Assembly (NCBI GenBank): GCA_031002005.1
Contig: JARYHS010011408.1
Coordinates: 223,489,473 to 223,553,472 of the forward strand
DNA from: Vandiemenella viatica
Taxonomy: Eukaryota; Arthropoda; Insecta; Orthoptera; Morabidae
Direction: 5' to 3'
Length of the DNA: 64,000 nt
Shown: piece by piece, positions 11,091 through 22,818 of the stretch
Position numbering within the stretch: position 1 is the first letter of the stretch
Layout of the letters: every line of letters begins with the position of its first letter
Notes under the pieces: generated by a model
What the model was told of the DNA's origin: nothing
What the model saw: the letters and a program-made list of their open reading frames with translations, nothing else
Databases searched by the model: none
Program-made: the position numbers and the translations under genes

Positions 11091-12149
11091 GCCTGACTTC
11101 GCTCCAAAAATTGTAAATCTTTTATGACATCGTCGAAGGAACTTGTTAGAAGGGAATAAGTTCTGCTTAGTTCCCAGCAGAGAGCAGCAATGTCGTTGAT
11201 GTGAGTTTTCATTTATGTTACTGTTGTACTACTATTGTGGAGCACATTTGCAATGGAGTATTTAAATTCCATTCTCTTGTGGAGCCTTCATTGTTGGAAT
11301 TAAAAGGTAAGTTCTGGCTCTACTTTGTCAGATTATTCATTTTAAGAAATATCCTATTTTTAACGCTTTTCAGATGCTAGTTAAAAAAAAAAATGTAGAG
11401 ATTACTTTGTTCCACGTTGTGGGAAGAATTTGCTTCACACGTTTTCCAGAATTTTGCTGATGAAGACAATTGATAAAACACCATGTTCTTACGACATAGT
11501 GAAGAATGACAATACCGCAATAAAGTCTTTGCGGGAAAAAATTCCTTATATCCAGGCGTCATCTGCAAGTCTGACGATGAGCAGTTAAAGTGGCAAATAC
11601 GAAAAAATGTGAAAAATCATGGAAGTGACCTGAACCTAACGAAATCATAAAAATATACTCTAGTGGTCATGTTCTGCTCTTCGTAATATAAGTGGAAGGA
11701 CGTGATTGGAGGATTCTGTAAGACTAAACTCTTGTCTAACAGCAGAATACTTTATAGATTTCGTGGTCAGGTCGACGGATGGTGAAGGTGAGCGGTAGGA
11801 ACGAAATGCTTTACAGGCGTGTCAACGGTCGGCCGGGAGCTGCAATGCGTCGCTGTGTAGCAGCGTAGCATAGGATTTGAGAATGGAGCCACAATACGCA
11901 ATCGAAAGCTCGTCTTTCCTAAACATCATCAGGCAGCGAACATTTCAACGACTCGCTAGTGAATCTTTCGCTCACACATTAATTGACCATGTTTCAATGT
12001 GAATCTCAATAACTGTGAGTATTGTTTCATAGAGCATTTAACTGCTTGGAACTATTGTCAGGGATTGAAACAGGTATTACTCCAAAAGAAACTGTTGGCT
12101 TCAGATGATTTTGTCGTATGATGGTCGTAGAAATTGATGAATTTGAATG
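11091..12149. other. No gene seen
   Basis: AT-rich sequence. An 87-codon minus frame at 10949-11212 overlaps the element end and is incidental; a 63-codon minus frame at 11377-11568 is not recognised. Confidence 0.5.
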
Positions 12150-12385
12150 ACAAGAGACTAAAGGTTGTGTGGTAACATTCGGCTCTGCTATTAGGAAGAC
12201 TCCCGGTTTCAATTCCAGGTCCAGCTCTTAAAATTTTCGTTTCCAGAAATTAGTCCGCGTTTTTTCCGAGGTGATGAGCTTATACTTCCCCATTCATGTC
12301 ATCAATCCTGTTCCGGCATTAATGATCTCACTGCCAAGAACCCGTAAGGCTATAATGAAGAAAAAGAACATACGAATTTGTTGCT
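12150..12385 (+). repeat. Possible degenerate SINE
   Basis: A tRNA-like head may run from about 12163, with a box B-like GGTTTCAATTCC at 12205-12216, followed by TTCCGAGGTGATGAGCTTAT and a tail ATAATGAAGAAAAAGAA. The arrangement resembles the SINE-like repeat at 8.78-8.99 kb, but the head is weak. It could equally be unique sequence. Confidence 0.35.
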
Positions 12386-13189
12386 GTTGGGTATTACCAC
12401 TTTCCAGGCATATTTCAAGCTATGATTCACTAGGAAGAAGGAAATTCTCTTTATCGACTGGATCTAAATTGCAGTATATATTTACAATAAACTTTCTAGA
12501 TTTTATTCAATTATGTTCTTAAACATCATATTATTCCGACAAAGACTTTGCAAGTTGTTTGGGAAAATGCATGTTGATACTAATCATACGGAATAAGTCT
12601 TGAGAGGTTCCTTTACACATATGTGTCCGTCCTCGACCTGCTATTATTAGTCTGTGTCCACGACATAAAGTCACTTGTTGCTTTTTAGGCTCTTTTCCTT
12701 AGCTATTAATTAATAACTACAAAAAACAAGTCACTTAAATTATGTAAGTACCACAAGTCTAAGCACCAAACAGTGTCCATGAATGACTCACAAGATCTCA
12801 AGACTGTTTCATTTTGGTTGGTATATTTTTGCAGTGAATACATTATTTTACTGGTGTTTAAATTATCTTCGTCCTGAGTACGTACTGGGCATATCCGTGT
12901 GAAATAACTCGGAACGCGGATTTGCGGCCAAGTTTCGTAACGTGTTTACAACCTGGCGCAGGTGCTTGGTCGTCACCGGGGCCAAGACGAGAGACAGTGG
13001 GACAATGGATTGCTTGTAATTAAGCTTGGTGATACATCACGCTCTTTATCCGGACTCAACCACAATAGAAAATATTTTATTTTTTTCACTGTTTTTTTTC
13101 TATTGGTTCCCACTAGGATAAAAAGGTAAACGCTCGTACCGAACTGGTGATAGGGTTAAATTCGCTGGACAATCTGCCACTATCGTAGA
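12386..13189. other. No gene seen
   Basis: Mostly AT-rich. The part 12880-13040 is less AT-rich and has no obvious repeat structure in this window. No frame above 60 codons continues through it. Confidence 0.45.
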
Positions 13190-13392
13190 AGCTTTAATAT
13201 AACCCGGTAATCCTACCGAGTATAGGGGACCTACAGTTTAACGTGGAATCCGAGGCATGGAAGCGTTCTGGTGCATTTCACATTACACAGCAAGCTGGCC
13301 TTTAAAAATCCCAGCCGAAATCGGGATTTCAACCGGAGACCTTCACATCTCCAGTCAGACGCCTTAACCACTGAGCCACCAGACCCCTCCAT
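13190..13392 (-). repeat. tRNA-derived SINE, family A, near complete
   Basis: Read on the minus strand: a head GGTGGCTCAGTGGTTAAGGC with a box B-like GGTTGAAATCCCG, then GGCTGGGATTTTTAAAGGCC, then the family body with TTCCACGTTAAACTGTAGGT, and ATTACCGGGTT at the 3' end. The copy at 60.13-60.35 kb has the same head and the same ATTACCGGGTT end. Confidence 0.8.
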
Positions 13393-14044
13393 TACCACTA
13401 GGTATCAGTATTAATTGAATATCGTCTGATTCTGGAAATGCTATCGTATGCTGATTTCTTTTTCGTATATTTGTAGTGTTTTTAGCATACGCAATACAAG
13501 TTTGTAGCTAACCGTGAAAAAAAAGGTCTAAATTAATGTTTGACTAATCCCAATACTGTGGGGTTGTAGTTGAACGAAACAAAGGGCAACATTGGCATTG
13601 CCTTTATCGTGTAGGCTGAATTACTTGCGAGTTGCCTACTTCTATAATCTTTGGAGTAACAATATTGGTAGGAGCTTGTTCTCATCTAAAACCAATGACG
13701 CCTGCAACACTCATTTTACAGAAACACTGTATTATGAGACAGTCTACCCAACTATCCAACTACAGTGATGGTTCGTAATGGCTCATCATCAAACTAGAAG
13801 GTATGGTACACAATAAATCTGATTAGGTCTTGTGCCGCCCCAGGAATAACTAACTGACCATGGTGTGGTCTTGTAAATGAAGATTGTATACACTGCATCT
13901 GAGGAATCACACAGACTATGAAACACCTGCTGGTCTTCCAGAAACATCCTGGCACCTGTACCGCCGACGACCTGTGGACTTACAAGTTTAAACATTTTTT
14001 TTTCTTTTGCTTTCGTCAGTCTGTCGACTGGTTTGATGCAATCC

Positions 14045-15965
14045 TCAATCTTTCATATCCTGTGCTAACCTCTTCATTTCTACATACCCCTTACAGCCCA
14101 CGTCGTCCTCAATTATCTGTTTCATATATTCTAATCTCTGTCTTCCTCTACAGTTCATACCTTCGACTGTTCCCTCCACTAACAACTTAACCAATCCAGA
14201 ATGTCTCCAAATATGACCTACCAGCCTGTCTCTTCTTTCTGTAAGCTTCTTCCACAAACTTCTTTTCTCACCTACCATTTCCAAAACTCGTTCATTTCTT
14301 ACTTTGTCAGTCCACTTAATTTTCAGCATTCTTCTGTAGCACCACATTTCAAATGCTTCAATTTTTTTTATTTCCGGTATTCCTAAAGTCCATGTTTCGA
14401 TACCATAAAGTGCTGTGCTCCACACATAGGGTTTTAAAAAGTTCTTTCTAATTCCTAGATCAATATTTGCAACTAAAAGGTTTCTCTTTTTCATGAAGGC
14501 TCTTTTTGTTAGTGCTATTCTGCTTTTAACATCATTCCTGCTTCGGCCATCGGTTGTAATTTTACTTCCCAAGTAACAGAATTCACTTACTTCTCCTATT
14601 GCATCCAATCCTATTTTTATATTTAATCTACTAGTATTGGTATCATTTCTGCTACATTTCATCACTTTAGTCTTGCTTTGATTTATATTCAGTCCAAAAT
14701 CTTCATTCAGTATTTTGTTCATGCCATTCATTAACTTCTCAATATCCTCAGCCCTCACTGCTAACAAGACAATGTCATCAGCAAATAGTAGCATACTGAT
14801 TTTTTTCTCCCTGAAAACTTATACCACATGGAAATTTTTCTTTGACTTTCTTCATTGCTTCTTCTACATACAAGTCGAATATTAACGGGGATAGACTAGA
14901 ACCTTGTCTCACACCCTTTTTAACTGATGCATGTCTATCGTGATTCTCTACTTTTATTACAGCCACTTGATTCATATATAGTTTATAGAGTATTCTTCTA
15001 TCTCGATACTTTAGACCTGACTTCTTTAAAATTTTGAACATCTTGTCCCACCTAACATTATCAAATGCTTTTTCTAAATCAACAAATGCGATAAAAGTAT
15101 CTTTGTTTTTCTTGATACGCCCTTCAAGTATTAATCTTAAAGACAGAATTGCTTCCCTCGTATCGCGATTTTTCCTAAACCCAAACTGATCTTCACCTAC
15201 TATCTCTTCTACTACCCTTTCCATCCTTCTGTATATTATTCTGGTCAGTAATTTTGAGGCATGTTAGACTAAAGGTGCCATAATTATCACATTTGTTGGC
15301 TTCTGCTTTCTTTGGAAGTGTGAAGATGATATTTTATTAAAATCAGTTGGAATTTCTCCTGTTTCATAACTTTTTGATATCAGCTTGAATAATCTTTCGA
15401 TTCCTTCCTCTCCTATGGATTTAAGAAGTTCTGCAGGGATCTCATCAATTCAAACTGCCTTATTTGCTTTCAAGTCATTCAGAGCATTATTAAGTTCTGC
15501 CCTCAAAACAGGATCTCCTAAGTCATCAATGCCTACATCGCCTTCCTTTTCCATTACGCTATTGTTCAAGTCGTCCCAAACATACAGTTTCTCAATGTAC
15601 TCTTTCCATCGGTTAGCTCTATCTTCTGACCTTAAAAGAGGTTTCCCATCGGCAGCTTTAATGTTCATACCTCTTTTCTTCATTTCTCCAAAATTCTGTT
15701 TGATCTTCCTATATGCAACATCTACTTTACCTACGACCATTTCCTTTTCTACTTCTTCACAGTTTTCTTGTAGCCATTTTTCTTTTCCTATTTTGCATTT
15801 CCTATTTATTTGATTTCTAAATTGCCTATGTTGCTCTCTTCCTGTTTCATCCTGAGCATTTTTGTACCTTCTCTTCTGATCCATCAGCTCCAAAATTTCT
15901 TCTGTTATCCAAGGTTTTCGGGCAGCTTGTTTCTTAAAGCCTAATGTTTCTTTACCAGCTTTCAT
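14045..15965 (-). pseudogene. LINE reverse transcriptase (broken)
   Basis: Three pieces in order. 15450-15965 is the linker and start of RT (KPWITEEILELM; MDQKRRYKNAQDETG). 14778-15224 holds RT fingers and palm: FGFRKNRDTREAI, FVDLEKAFDNV (first catalytic Asp), and GVRQGSSLSPLIFDLYVE. 14045-14794 holds MLLFADDIVLLA, the FADD catalytic pair, then the thumb and C-terminal part. The last two pieces overlap in different frames near 14780-14794, so a small indel sits just before FADD, and about 225 bp between the first two pieces carry stops. All catalytic aspartates are still readable although the protein is not intact, consistent with a moderately young dead copy. Confidence 0.85.
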
Positions 15966-16120
15966 TATTTCGGTCTTTAATGCATTCCATTCGTCCTCGT
16001 TGAGCTCCTGTCAGAGTTACTTCTTAGACCTAAGTCTACCATTTCTGCAAATTTTTCTCTGGTGCTAGATTGTTTCAGTTTATTCACTTCCAGTCTGTTC
16101 TGCTTATACTACTTCCTTAT

Positions 16121-16969
16121 TCACTTAAATTTCAGCCTGCACTCCATTATTATCAAATTATGGTCAGAGTCTATGTCTGCTCCTGGGTAAGCTTTACAGT
16201 CTAGAACTTGATTCCTGAATCTCTGTTTGACCATGATATAATCTAGCTGATATCTGCCTGTATCCCCAGGACGTTTCCAGGTGTATATTCTTCTTGCATG
16301 GTTCTTACACAGTGTGTTTGCCACTACTAGCTTATATCATTCACAAAATTCTAGCAACCTGCTTCCTCGCTCATTTCTTTTCCTATACCAAAACTTCCTA
16401 CACTATTTCCCTCTTTTCCTTCTCCCACTATTGCATTCCAATCGCCCATGATTATTGGATTTTCCTCCCCCTTCACATATTGGATTAATTCTTCAATTTC
16501 GCTATATATTTTTTTCTATTTCTTCGTCATCTTCCTGTGATGTTGGCATATACACTAGTACTAATGTGGTTGGGACGGGCTTAGTTTCTAACCTCATCAA
16601 AATTATCCTGTCACTAAACTGTTCATAATAACTCACCCGTTTTCCTACTTTCTTATTCATTAAAAATCCTACACCAGTGACTCCATTGACAGCCTGTGTG
16701 CTAATTATCCTGTGTTCCCCAGACCAGTAATCCTGTGCATCCTTCCATTTAATCTCACTAATCCCAACAACATCTAACTTAAGTTGTTCCATCTCCCTTT
16801 TTAAGTTTGCTAACCTACCTGCCCTATTCAGACTTCTAACATTCCACGCTCCGACTCGTAGAATGTTTCTATCCATTCTGATGACTCCTCCCTGAGCAGT
16901 CCCCACCCGGAGATCCGATTGGGGGACTATTTTACCTCCGGAATATTTTACCCAGGAAGAAGCCATCAT
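16121..16969 (-). pseudogene. LINE AP-like endonuclease domain (broken)
   Basis: The N-terminal piece (16502-16969, 155 codons) contains GAWNVRSLN, VVGISEIKW and LVYMPT, giving the conserved Asn, Glu and Tyr of AP-endonuclease LINEs. The C-terminal piece (16121-16324) has YTWKRPGD, QLDYIMV and DIDSDHNLIIMEC, where SDH carries the last catalytic Asp-His pair. The central part between 16325 and 16501 is in broken frame. The first methionines (MMASSWVKYSGG) probably mark the true start of the ORF, since this phrase recurs at the start of related LINEs as I recall them. The enzyme would nick target DNA for target-primed reverse transcription. Confidence 0.85.
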
Positions 16970-17170
16970 GATATATGTAATTTGAGAGGATTACATGTCC
17001 TCGGGATACCCTTTGGGTCTTTAATGCAGTGGTTTCCCGTTGCCTTCTGCATCCCCATGGCGTTGATCATTTCTGATTCATGCGCCTTTAGGGGCCGTTT
17101 CCAACCCCAAGGGCAAGAGGGTGCCCTGAACCACTCCCCCCTCTTCCGCCCTCCTTTCGGAGGCCGTTGA

Positions 17171-18699
17171 CAAGCAAATTTGACATAGCTAAATATTTGG
17201 ATGATAAATTTCTAATTTCGGATACGAAAAAGTAAAAGTAAGTTTAGATACAGTAAAACAAATATATTCGTATCGTTTTGCAATCTGGTGACAGAATTTC
17301 GCATTCCACCTCTGTCGTAGCTGGAAAGTTTACCACGAAGTCCGGTGAACAAAGCAAAACCCGAAAAAATTCTTTACCATACCGGATCTCAAAACAGCAC
17401 CGTGACTTTTGAATATGAATATCGTACATGAAGAGGGAGAGACGCATATATTCGAAATCAAGAAAAAAATGTCCACTCGAACGGATATATTTCTGTAGCT
17501 TTAAAAAGAGTAAATGCATGCTACAGTACAAACTACGTATTAATACTCAAGACAGATAATTATTCAGACACGGTAGCACTTTTATACAATTATACGTATA
17601 AGAATTTAGTTTGTGTCTCTTTGAATGAATTCCTTTAGTATTTTTTTTATTAATGCGTCATGTCTGAAGATAAAAATCAAAGCCTGTTAGTGACACACTT
17701 CTCTGTGTTGTACAATAGATTAGGGAATTGGGCCTTGACAGAAAATGACTTAAGACATTTGAAATGTGAACCTAATGGTGACTGTTGCAGGTAGATTGGG
17801 TAGAAAAAGTACAGAATTATTAAAAAAATATACCGTATGATGAAGAGAGAAGAGCTCATCACAATTATTAATAAAATAACGCTTCAATACCAGTGCGACA
17901 TATAACCTACTCCACCATGACATAGGAAAAGCTTGAAAGAAGCCTTGGGCTCGACTGACGTATAGTATGGCATAAAAATCTGAGGGAGTTTTTTCGTAAA
18001 TCATTCCTTGAACTATTTCGCATAGCCGTGAAAAACGATATGATCGTGTTTTCCGAGAGAAAACGACATGAGTATGAGAATAAAACGTTTTAAAATTCCT
18101 AAAGTTTCATGATTGTTAACAATGTTTGATATTGGTCGTACTACAGTGGCAGCGTGACACTGACATAAAGAATTGCCGTGATGTTAGCCCAATAGGATAT
18201 CATACAATGAAATAAATGCGGCATCAAATATTTATGAATGTAGTGTGGGTGATGCAGAAAAAGAAGTGACGTATCAGACTAATAGTTTCTATGATTAATG
18301 CGATAAATTCTGAGCTCAACGACATGAACATTTTATTGACACATACATATAACCCCAACATTAATTGCTGTTAGTTACACAATTCCCAAAGAACTTCCCA
18401 ACATATCAATGATGATAAGTGATTTTAGATTCCTTTCATTATCCTGCAGAAAATCCTCCTTTACTTTGTTATTGTTTTCTTCGACTCGAAAGTGTAAGAT
18501 AAACATTTTCTACAGTGCAAAATGAGTTTTGAAGCAGAAGCTGTATCAGTTTTTGCTGCTTGTATTCTGTAAGGCGTAATTAATTTTCTTTGTAAAGACA
18601 CTAAGTAGAGAATCCCTCTCTCCATCAGTTCTCTACATATTTCTAAGGGCGCTGTGTTTATTTCTTTGAACCGGCAACACACAAAAACTGCCATATAGA
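17171..18699. other. No gene seen
   Basis: AT-rich. Minus-strand frames of 95 codons (17244-17531), 84 codons (17750-18004) and 88 codons (18461-18727) are open but none shows a recognised domain; they look like chance frames in AT-rich DNA. Confidence 0.5.
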
Positions 18700-19390
18700 T
18701 TTGGATGTGGCTTTTACAGTTTTTCAAATCTTATGTGTCTCCATGAACAGAGAACGGAGCAAGAAATGATAAATTCTTCGTAACCTGAACAGATATGTGT
18801 CAAAGACTGTTAATACAATCCCAACCAGAGATTTTACACGCCATCAAATGCCAAGAAAGCTTAGTGTTTAGGCTCAACATGTGCTTAGCGACTTTCGAAA
18901 ACCAATATCAGTTTATAGTCTCACAATATTTTGACAAGAGCTTGAACACTCAATCAAAGATATAGCGCGTTGTTTTTGGTACTGGCGTTACTTAAAATAA
19001 GAATATGTTCCGTTACGCCATCTCGAAACATCTAAATTCGTTACAACATAACGCAAATTAGTTTTTTCCCACTATTCGTTGTTTTTGGCACTGAAAACAC
19101 GTTTGTGACTTCACAAACCTGCGATTTTTCTTTACGTCAGCGAATTATAAACATGGCTTGACGAAATTGTATGAAATGTAAGAATGAAGAATGTACAGTA
19201 GTAATTCATAAACTCATTTTTTGTGGAGATGTTATTCGTAGTTTGAGGCATTTAAATGAAATTTTAACTGTTTGAAACTTTCGGATTTCACTTAAAATAT
19301 GCTTCGGTAATTTCTTACGCTAGTATTTGTCCGTGATGGATAAATTTCTCGTCAAACATCTAAATATGTAAGGCATTATCTACAAGAAAG
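18700..19390. repeat. Dispersed repeat, copy 1
   Basis: Segments match 41.69-42.0 kb: CCCAACCAGAGATTTTACAC (18819) against CCCAACCAGAGATTTTCCAC, and TATTTGTCCGTGATGGATAAA (about 19325-19345) against a stretch with the same words just before the hAT at 41980. Similarity is patchy, so this is an old repeat of unknown class. It holds no frame. Confidence 0.5.
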
Positions 19391-21422
19391 TGATAATCAT
19401 TTAATACATCTATTTCGTGTGTTATGAATAGATATGCATGCCCTCAATGTTGTATTTGCTCCTCATATTATACTTGTAGAGAGAGAGATGTTTATATAAA
19501 GGTATATTATTAAAAAGATACAGAGGTTTCATTAATTGAACAGTGATTTATAGTATCTCTACATCTTTAAACAGCCTTCTATATAGAATGCAAAGAGATT
19601 TACGGAACGAGGACGCCGTCTCAGGCATTGTTGTCGCTGTCCGAAACGGGCGCTCTCTGTAAACAAACATTTCCTCCGCTGTTTATGCCGGACGACAGTG
19701 CGACATTGTATCAGAAGCAGTTCTATTGCTGCAATGCCGTATACAATAAACCATCTGACTGAAGCAACCAAAGTATATTGCAAAAAGATTGACTATATTC
19801 ACAGTGTCAAAGCAACAAGTATATTCAGTATTAATGTTTAATTAAAATTGCAATGGAGCACAAATTTGAAAATTACATTATTACAAATGAATAATTTAAC
19901 GATAAAAAAATCTTATAAATAATTTTCGAAATATTTTATTGCTGAAACTACTTGTATACAACGTAATGAACAGATTTGTACTAAAGAAATTAGTGAATTC
20001 AATTTTAAAAATTATTTTAGTGATACTTTGAAGTAAGAAAACGTTCCCCAGTCGTAAGGTACCAATTTGGGGTTAAGAAAAAAATTAGTCCTTCAAGAGG
20101 AAAAGAAAATGTTCTTGTCTGTTCTGCTAATGCTGTAATATGGTGATGATGCGACTGTGTGTATGTTGTTCACACTAGTATTCTGAATGCTAGTTCCTAC
20201 ATGTGCACCGAATCGTAAAATAATAATATTGTTCTGAGTGTCCGTTACTTGAAGTTAAAGCGTAGAGATAAAATACAAAGGTCTCATAGAAACTGAAAGG
20301 CGGATTGTATGTACACACATTCAGACTAAGTTTACAAACAGATGTTAAAATTTTGGACGTGAGTCAACAAACACCTTGCCGAGAGAAGTCTCTAAACGGA
20401 AATCTAAAGCTGAATGAGATAACGTGATATTTTAATTCTTACTGTTGTTTTTTTTTTTTTTTTAAATCCTAATCGAATTATAATTTTTGGTTAAATTTAC
20501 GTAATTATATAACATTGCAAAATAAAAGTGACGTAGTGACTGCGATACAGAAAGGCAGCAAAAAGATTTTTGAAAATCGTTTGGATTTTAACTAATGATG
20601 TCTAAGCCAAATCTTCAAGTATAAGATATTACTCAATAGTTAGATACAAAAAATTCCGAGGAAATTTACTTCACCTTTAATGCAAGTTAAAATGGAAGGA
20701 AAATTGTATGTTTACTTTCACAACTTTTGTTGAATGCTGTACAGTAACATCTAAAATACCGTGTTAGCTAAAATGTCTCTGCTAATCCAAGAATAAAAAA
20801 GAAAATAAGTGTAAGTCTTGGATGAATCCTTGTTGAAAAGTGCTTACTGGCTTTTCAAAACTGTTTTGGAGAGAGCTGACACTAACTACATCACAGGCAG
20901 CTGATTTATATGCTGGGAAAATTAGGGAGGCATGAAATGCGGTAGTATAAATTATAGTCAAATTTGCAGTCAAAGAAGTAATGGGTTTTTAAAGAAAAAT
21001 CGCGTTTTGTCTTGACGCCTGTTCGGATACCTTCACGTGTTTTCACCTTAATAACAATCATTCAATGTTTATGTTGACTTCTACAGCACTAACCATGCAC
21101 AACACATATCCTTGCCAAAATCGAGACTGGAAAATGTGAACGTTTTCCATTCCTGAAAGAAAGGGTACACACTCATGAAAGGAACTCATTTATTTTCTCT
21201 TTACCCTCTCCACTACATTCCCTCCGTCCGTTAAACCAATTCTGACATTCACTGCCTTTGTCACGACCCATGATTTTTTCCTCTAGAAGGCTAGCTTGCT
21301 AGTGAAATGATCTGTTTTATTGGTTTTTAAATCCGTTGCTCTAAGGCAAAACCAAACACTATACACTTAATATCTGCTGTATCACTGATCAATGTAACAC
21401 ACTGGTAGACTAGTATACTGAG
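19391..21422. other. No gene seen; one arginine-rich short frame
   Basis: A 74-codon minus frame at 19559-19783 is arginine-rich and lies in a patch of higher GC; I could not assign it. A T-run occurs at about 20447-20463. The rest is AT-rich. Confidence 0.45.
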
Positions 21423-21790
21423 TTGCCTGCTAAGCGCCTCGCTACGGGGATGAGGGTGGTGCTCACCCTATGGACCCTTGCGAGGACGCCGCCCCGTGCT
21501 TGTCGCGGCGCTCCGCCTTGCAGCACTGGCTCCACTGGCCGCCCATGGTGCGACGACGCCGACGCGACCGACGGCCGCCACTACCGCCCGCCCGCCGGTG
21601 GGGTCAGGACGACGCAGCACGCACCACTGGCGAGACGGCGGCCCGCGCCGCGGCGCCCGCCCGCCGCAGCCTACGTCACGCGCCCCGCCGCGTCCGATAT
21701 AGCTCTCCGGGCACATCTGACGTCGGACCTCGCCAAATGTCTTGCCCCAGGCAACGGCCGCCCACCCGTCTGACACTCACTGTACATCGA
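21423..21790. promoter_or_regulatory. CpG-rich island, possible first exon or promoter
   Basis: About 370 bp are strongly GC-rich with very many CpG dinucleotides, in sharp contrast to the AT-rich flanks. All reading frames are long here because stops are rare, so the overlapping frames (21423-21773, 21470-21937, 21468-21776 minus) are not evidence of coding. One plus frame beginning before 21478 has a hydrophobic run VLVAALRLAALAPLAAHGA that could be a signal peptide, without an ATG start. An unmethylated promoter or 5' exon, or an inserted GC-rich repeat, are both possible. Confidence 0.45.
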
Positions 21791-21895
21791 TTCGATTGGG
21801 ATTATTGCGGATTTTTGGGAAATATTACATCGATCTATTGGGATGCTACGTCGTTTTGGTTTTCTTCCTCAGAGGTAAAACCTAACTTAATCCAC

Positions 21896-22040
21896 AACGC
21901 GAAGGTTGGTTGGATCCTCCCAAAGGAGGCATACTAAGCCATTTTTTGTGAGATGTGGGACGGCCAGTTCCTTTCCACGGTAACCTACAGTTAGTTTAAT
22001 GTGGAATCCGAAGCACGGAACGTCCTGGCATAGCTCATAT
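21896..22040 (-). repeat. SINE family A, body fragment
   Basis: The same phrase GGTTGGTTGGATCCTCCCAA as at 4451 is followed by AGGAGGCATACTAAGCC, then the family phrase with a 5-bp insertion (ACAGTTAGTTTAATGTGG), and GCATAGCTCAT as in the copy at 124-450. The tRNA head is lost. The mariner-like element starts directly to the right, so it may have inserted into this SINE. Confidence 0.7.
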
Positions 22041-22109
22041 TACGAAATACAGGGTTACTATAAAAGTATCATTCACTTTCAAAACCCGATTTATTACAAA
22101 GTATTATTC

Positions 22110-22389
22110 TTACAAATATGATTGATATATGAAAATAACCACAAAATATCCAGGTTTTATGCTCACTCTACAAATTTTTCTCCACTGTTTCGTCTGACAC
22201 TTGTGGTCAACCGGTGCTTTTACCTCTACATAAACAACCATTGTCCTTGAATTGGCGATACCTCCGCATAATGCTTTGTTTACAAGGGTGGCTCTTTTCT
22301 GTACCGCCTTCTGAAAGAACGTTTGCACTGCTGTGACAGACGAACATTTCGTATATTCTAGAACCCTTCTTTTCTCGTTTTGCCTCCAT
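22110..22389 (-). pseudogene. Mariner-like transposase, N-terminal DNA-binding part
   Basis: The minus strand starts at an ATG near 22389 and reads MEAKREKK, later QSIMRRYRQFKDNGCLCRGKS, then after one stop PQVSDETVEKI. The I-x-R-x-Y-x-Q-F-K-x-x-G-C-x-x-x-G-K-S-T-G-x-P pattern is the helix-turn-helix part of a common arthropod transposase family (annotated with an HTH domain, DUF4817, in many insect genomes). A frameshift and one stop break it and the catalytic DDE/DDD half is absent. It would have bound the terminal repeats of this element. Confidence 0.7.
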
Positions 22390-22406
22390 TTCGGGAGAGG
22401 TTGAAC

Positions 22407-22652
22407 TTTTTTTTTTTTTTTTTTTGTAACTGCTTTACGTCTCTTTTAACATCGAGGTCTTTAGAGACGGGAAAGGATGGGGGGGCAAGGAATGGGAAGG
22501 AATTCGGCCATGGTATTTGAAGGAAGCATCCCGGCATTTGCCTGGAGTGATTGGGGAAACCATGGAAAACCCAAATCTGGATGCCCGGACGGAGATTCGA
22601 ACCACCGTCTCCCGAATGCGAGGCGAGAACGCTAACCGTTACACCGCCCCCG
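22407..22652 (-). repeat. tRNA-derived SINE, family B, inserted in the mariner-like element
   Basis: Read on the minus strand: a head ending GCGGTGTAACGGTTAGCGTT, a box B-like GGTTCGAATCTC, then CCATGGTTTCCCCAATCACT, then CCTCGATGTTAAAAGAGACG, and poly-A (T-run 22407-22425 here). Copy at 62398-62640 has the same order and wording. TGAAC is found at both sides, a possible short target duplication. Confidence 0.85.
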
Positions 22653-22818
22653 CTGAACTGAACTCATTACGGATACTGAACTAGTGCAGTCCACGCCACC
22701 TGGTGTACAAACTTGGATATTTTGTGGTTATTTCATACATAAATTATATTTATAAGTATAATACCTTTGAATAAATCGGGTTTTGAAAGTGAATGATTCT
22801 TTTATGGTAACCCTGTTG

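Larger units (their letters stand above)
13996..17170 (-). mobile_element. Nearly full-length LINE (AP-endonuclease/RT, RTE-like)
   Basis: Read on the minus strand it starts near 17170 with a GC-rich 5' region (about 17000-17170), continues through an AP-endonuclease domain and a reverse transcriptase, and ends near 13996 in an A-rich tail (T-run 13996-14004 on the plus strand). The domain order and the C-terminal wording (YLGSKIT, WSTALYGIETWTL, FEMWCYRRMLKI) are those of RTE/BovB-type LINEs, whose predicted proteins are often labelled craniofacial development protein 2-like. The coding region is broken several times. Length is about 3.2 kb, typical for the clade. A clean target duplication was not found. 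Confidence 0.85.
22050..22815. mobile_element. Internally deleted mariner-like element with a nested SINE
   Basis: The left end is CAGGGTTACTATAAAAGTAT and the right end, reverse-complemented, is CAGGGTTACCATAAAAGAAT. The inverted homology continues through TCATTCACTTTCAAAACCCG and, more loosely, for about 100 bp. A TA precedes the left end; at the right a TA lies three bases further out. Between the ends lie the first part of a transposase (minus) and a SINE insertion, so the coding region has lost its catalytic part. Confidence 0.8.

Noticed and set aside
13980..17185. Target duplication of the LINE (ACAAG at both sides)
   Set aside because: Only five bases match and their distance from the ends is uncertain; too weak to report as a duplication.
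19559..19783. Arginine-rich 74-codon minus frame
   Set aside because: No homology recalled, no paired domain, start and context unsupported.
21468..21937. Long overlapping frames in the CpG island
   Set aside because: Stops are rare in GC-rich DNA; all six frames are open, and the Arg/Pro/Ala-rich products look like composition artefacts.
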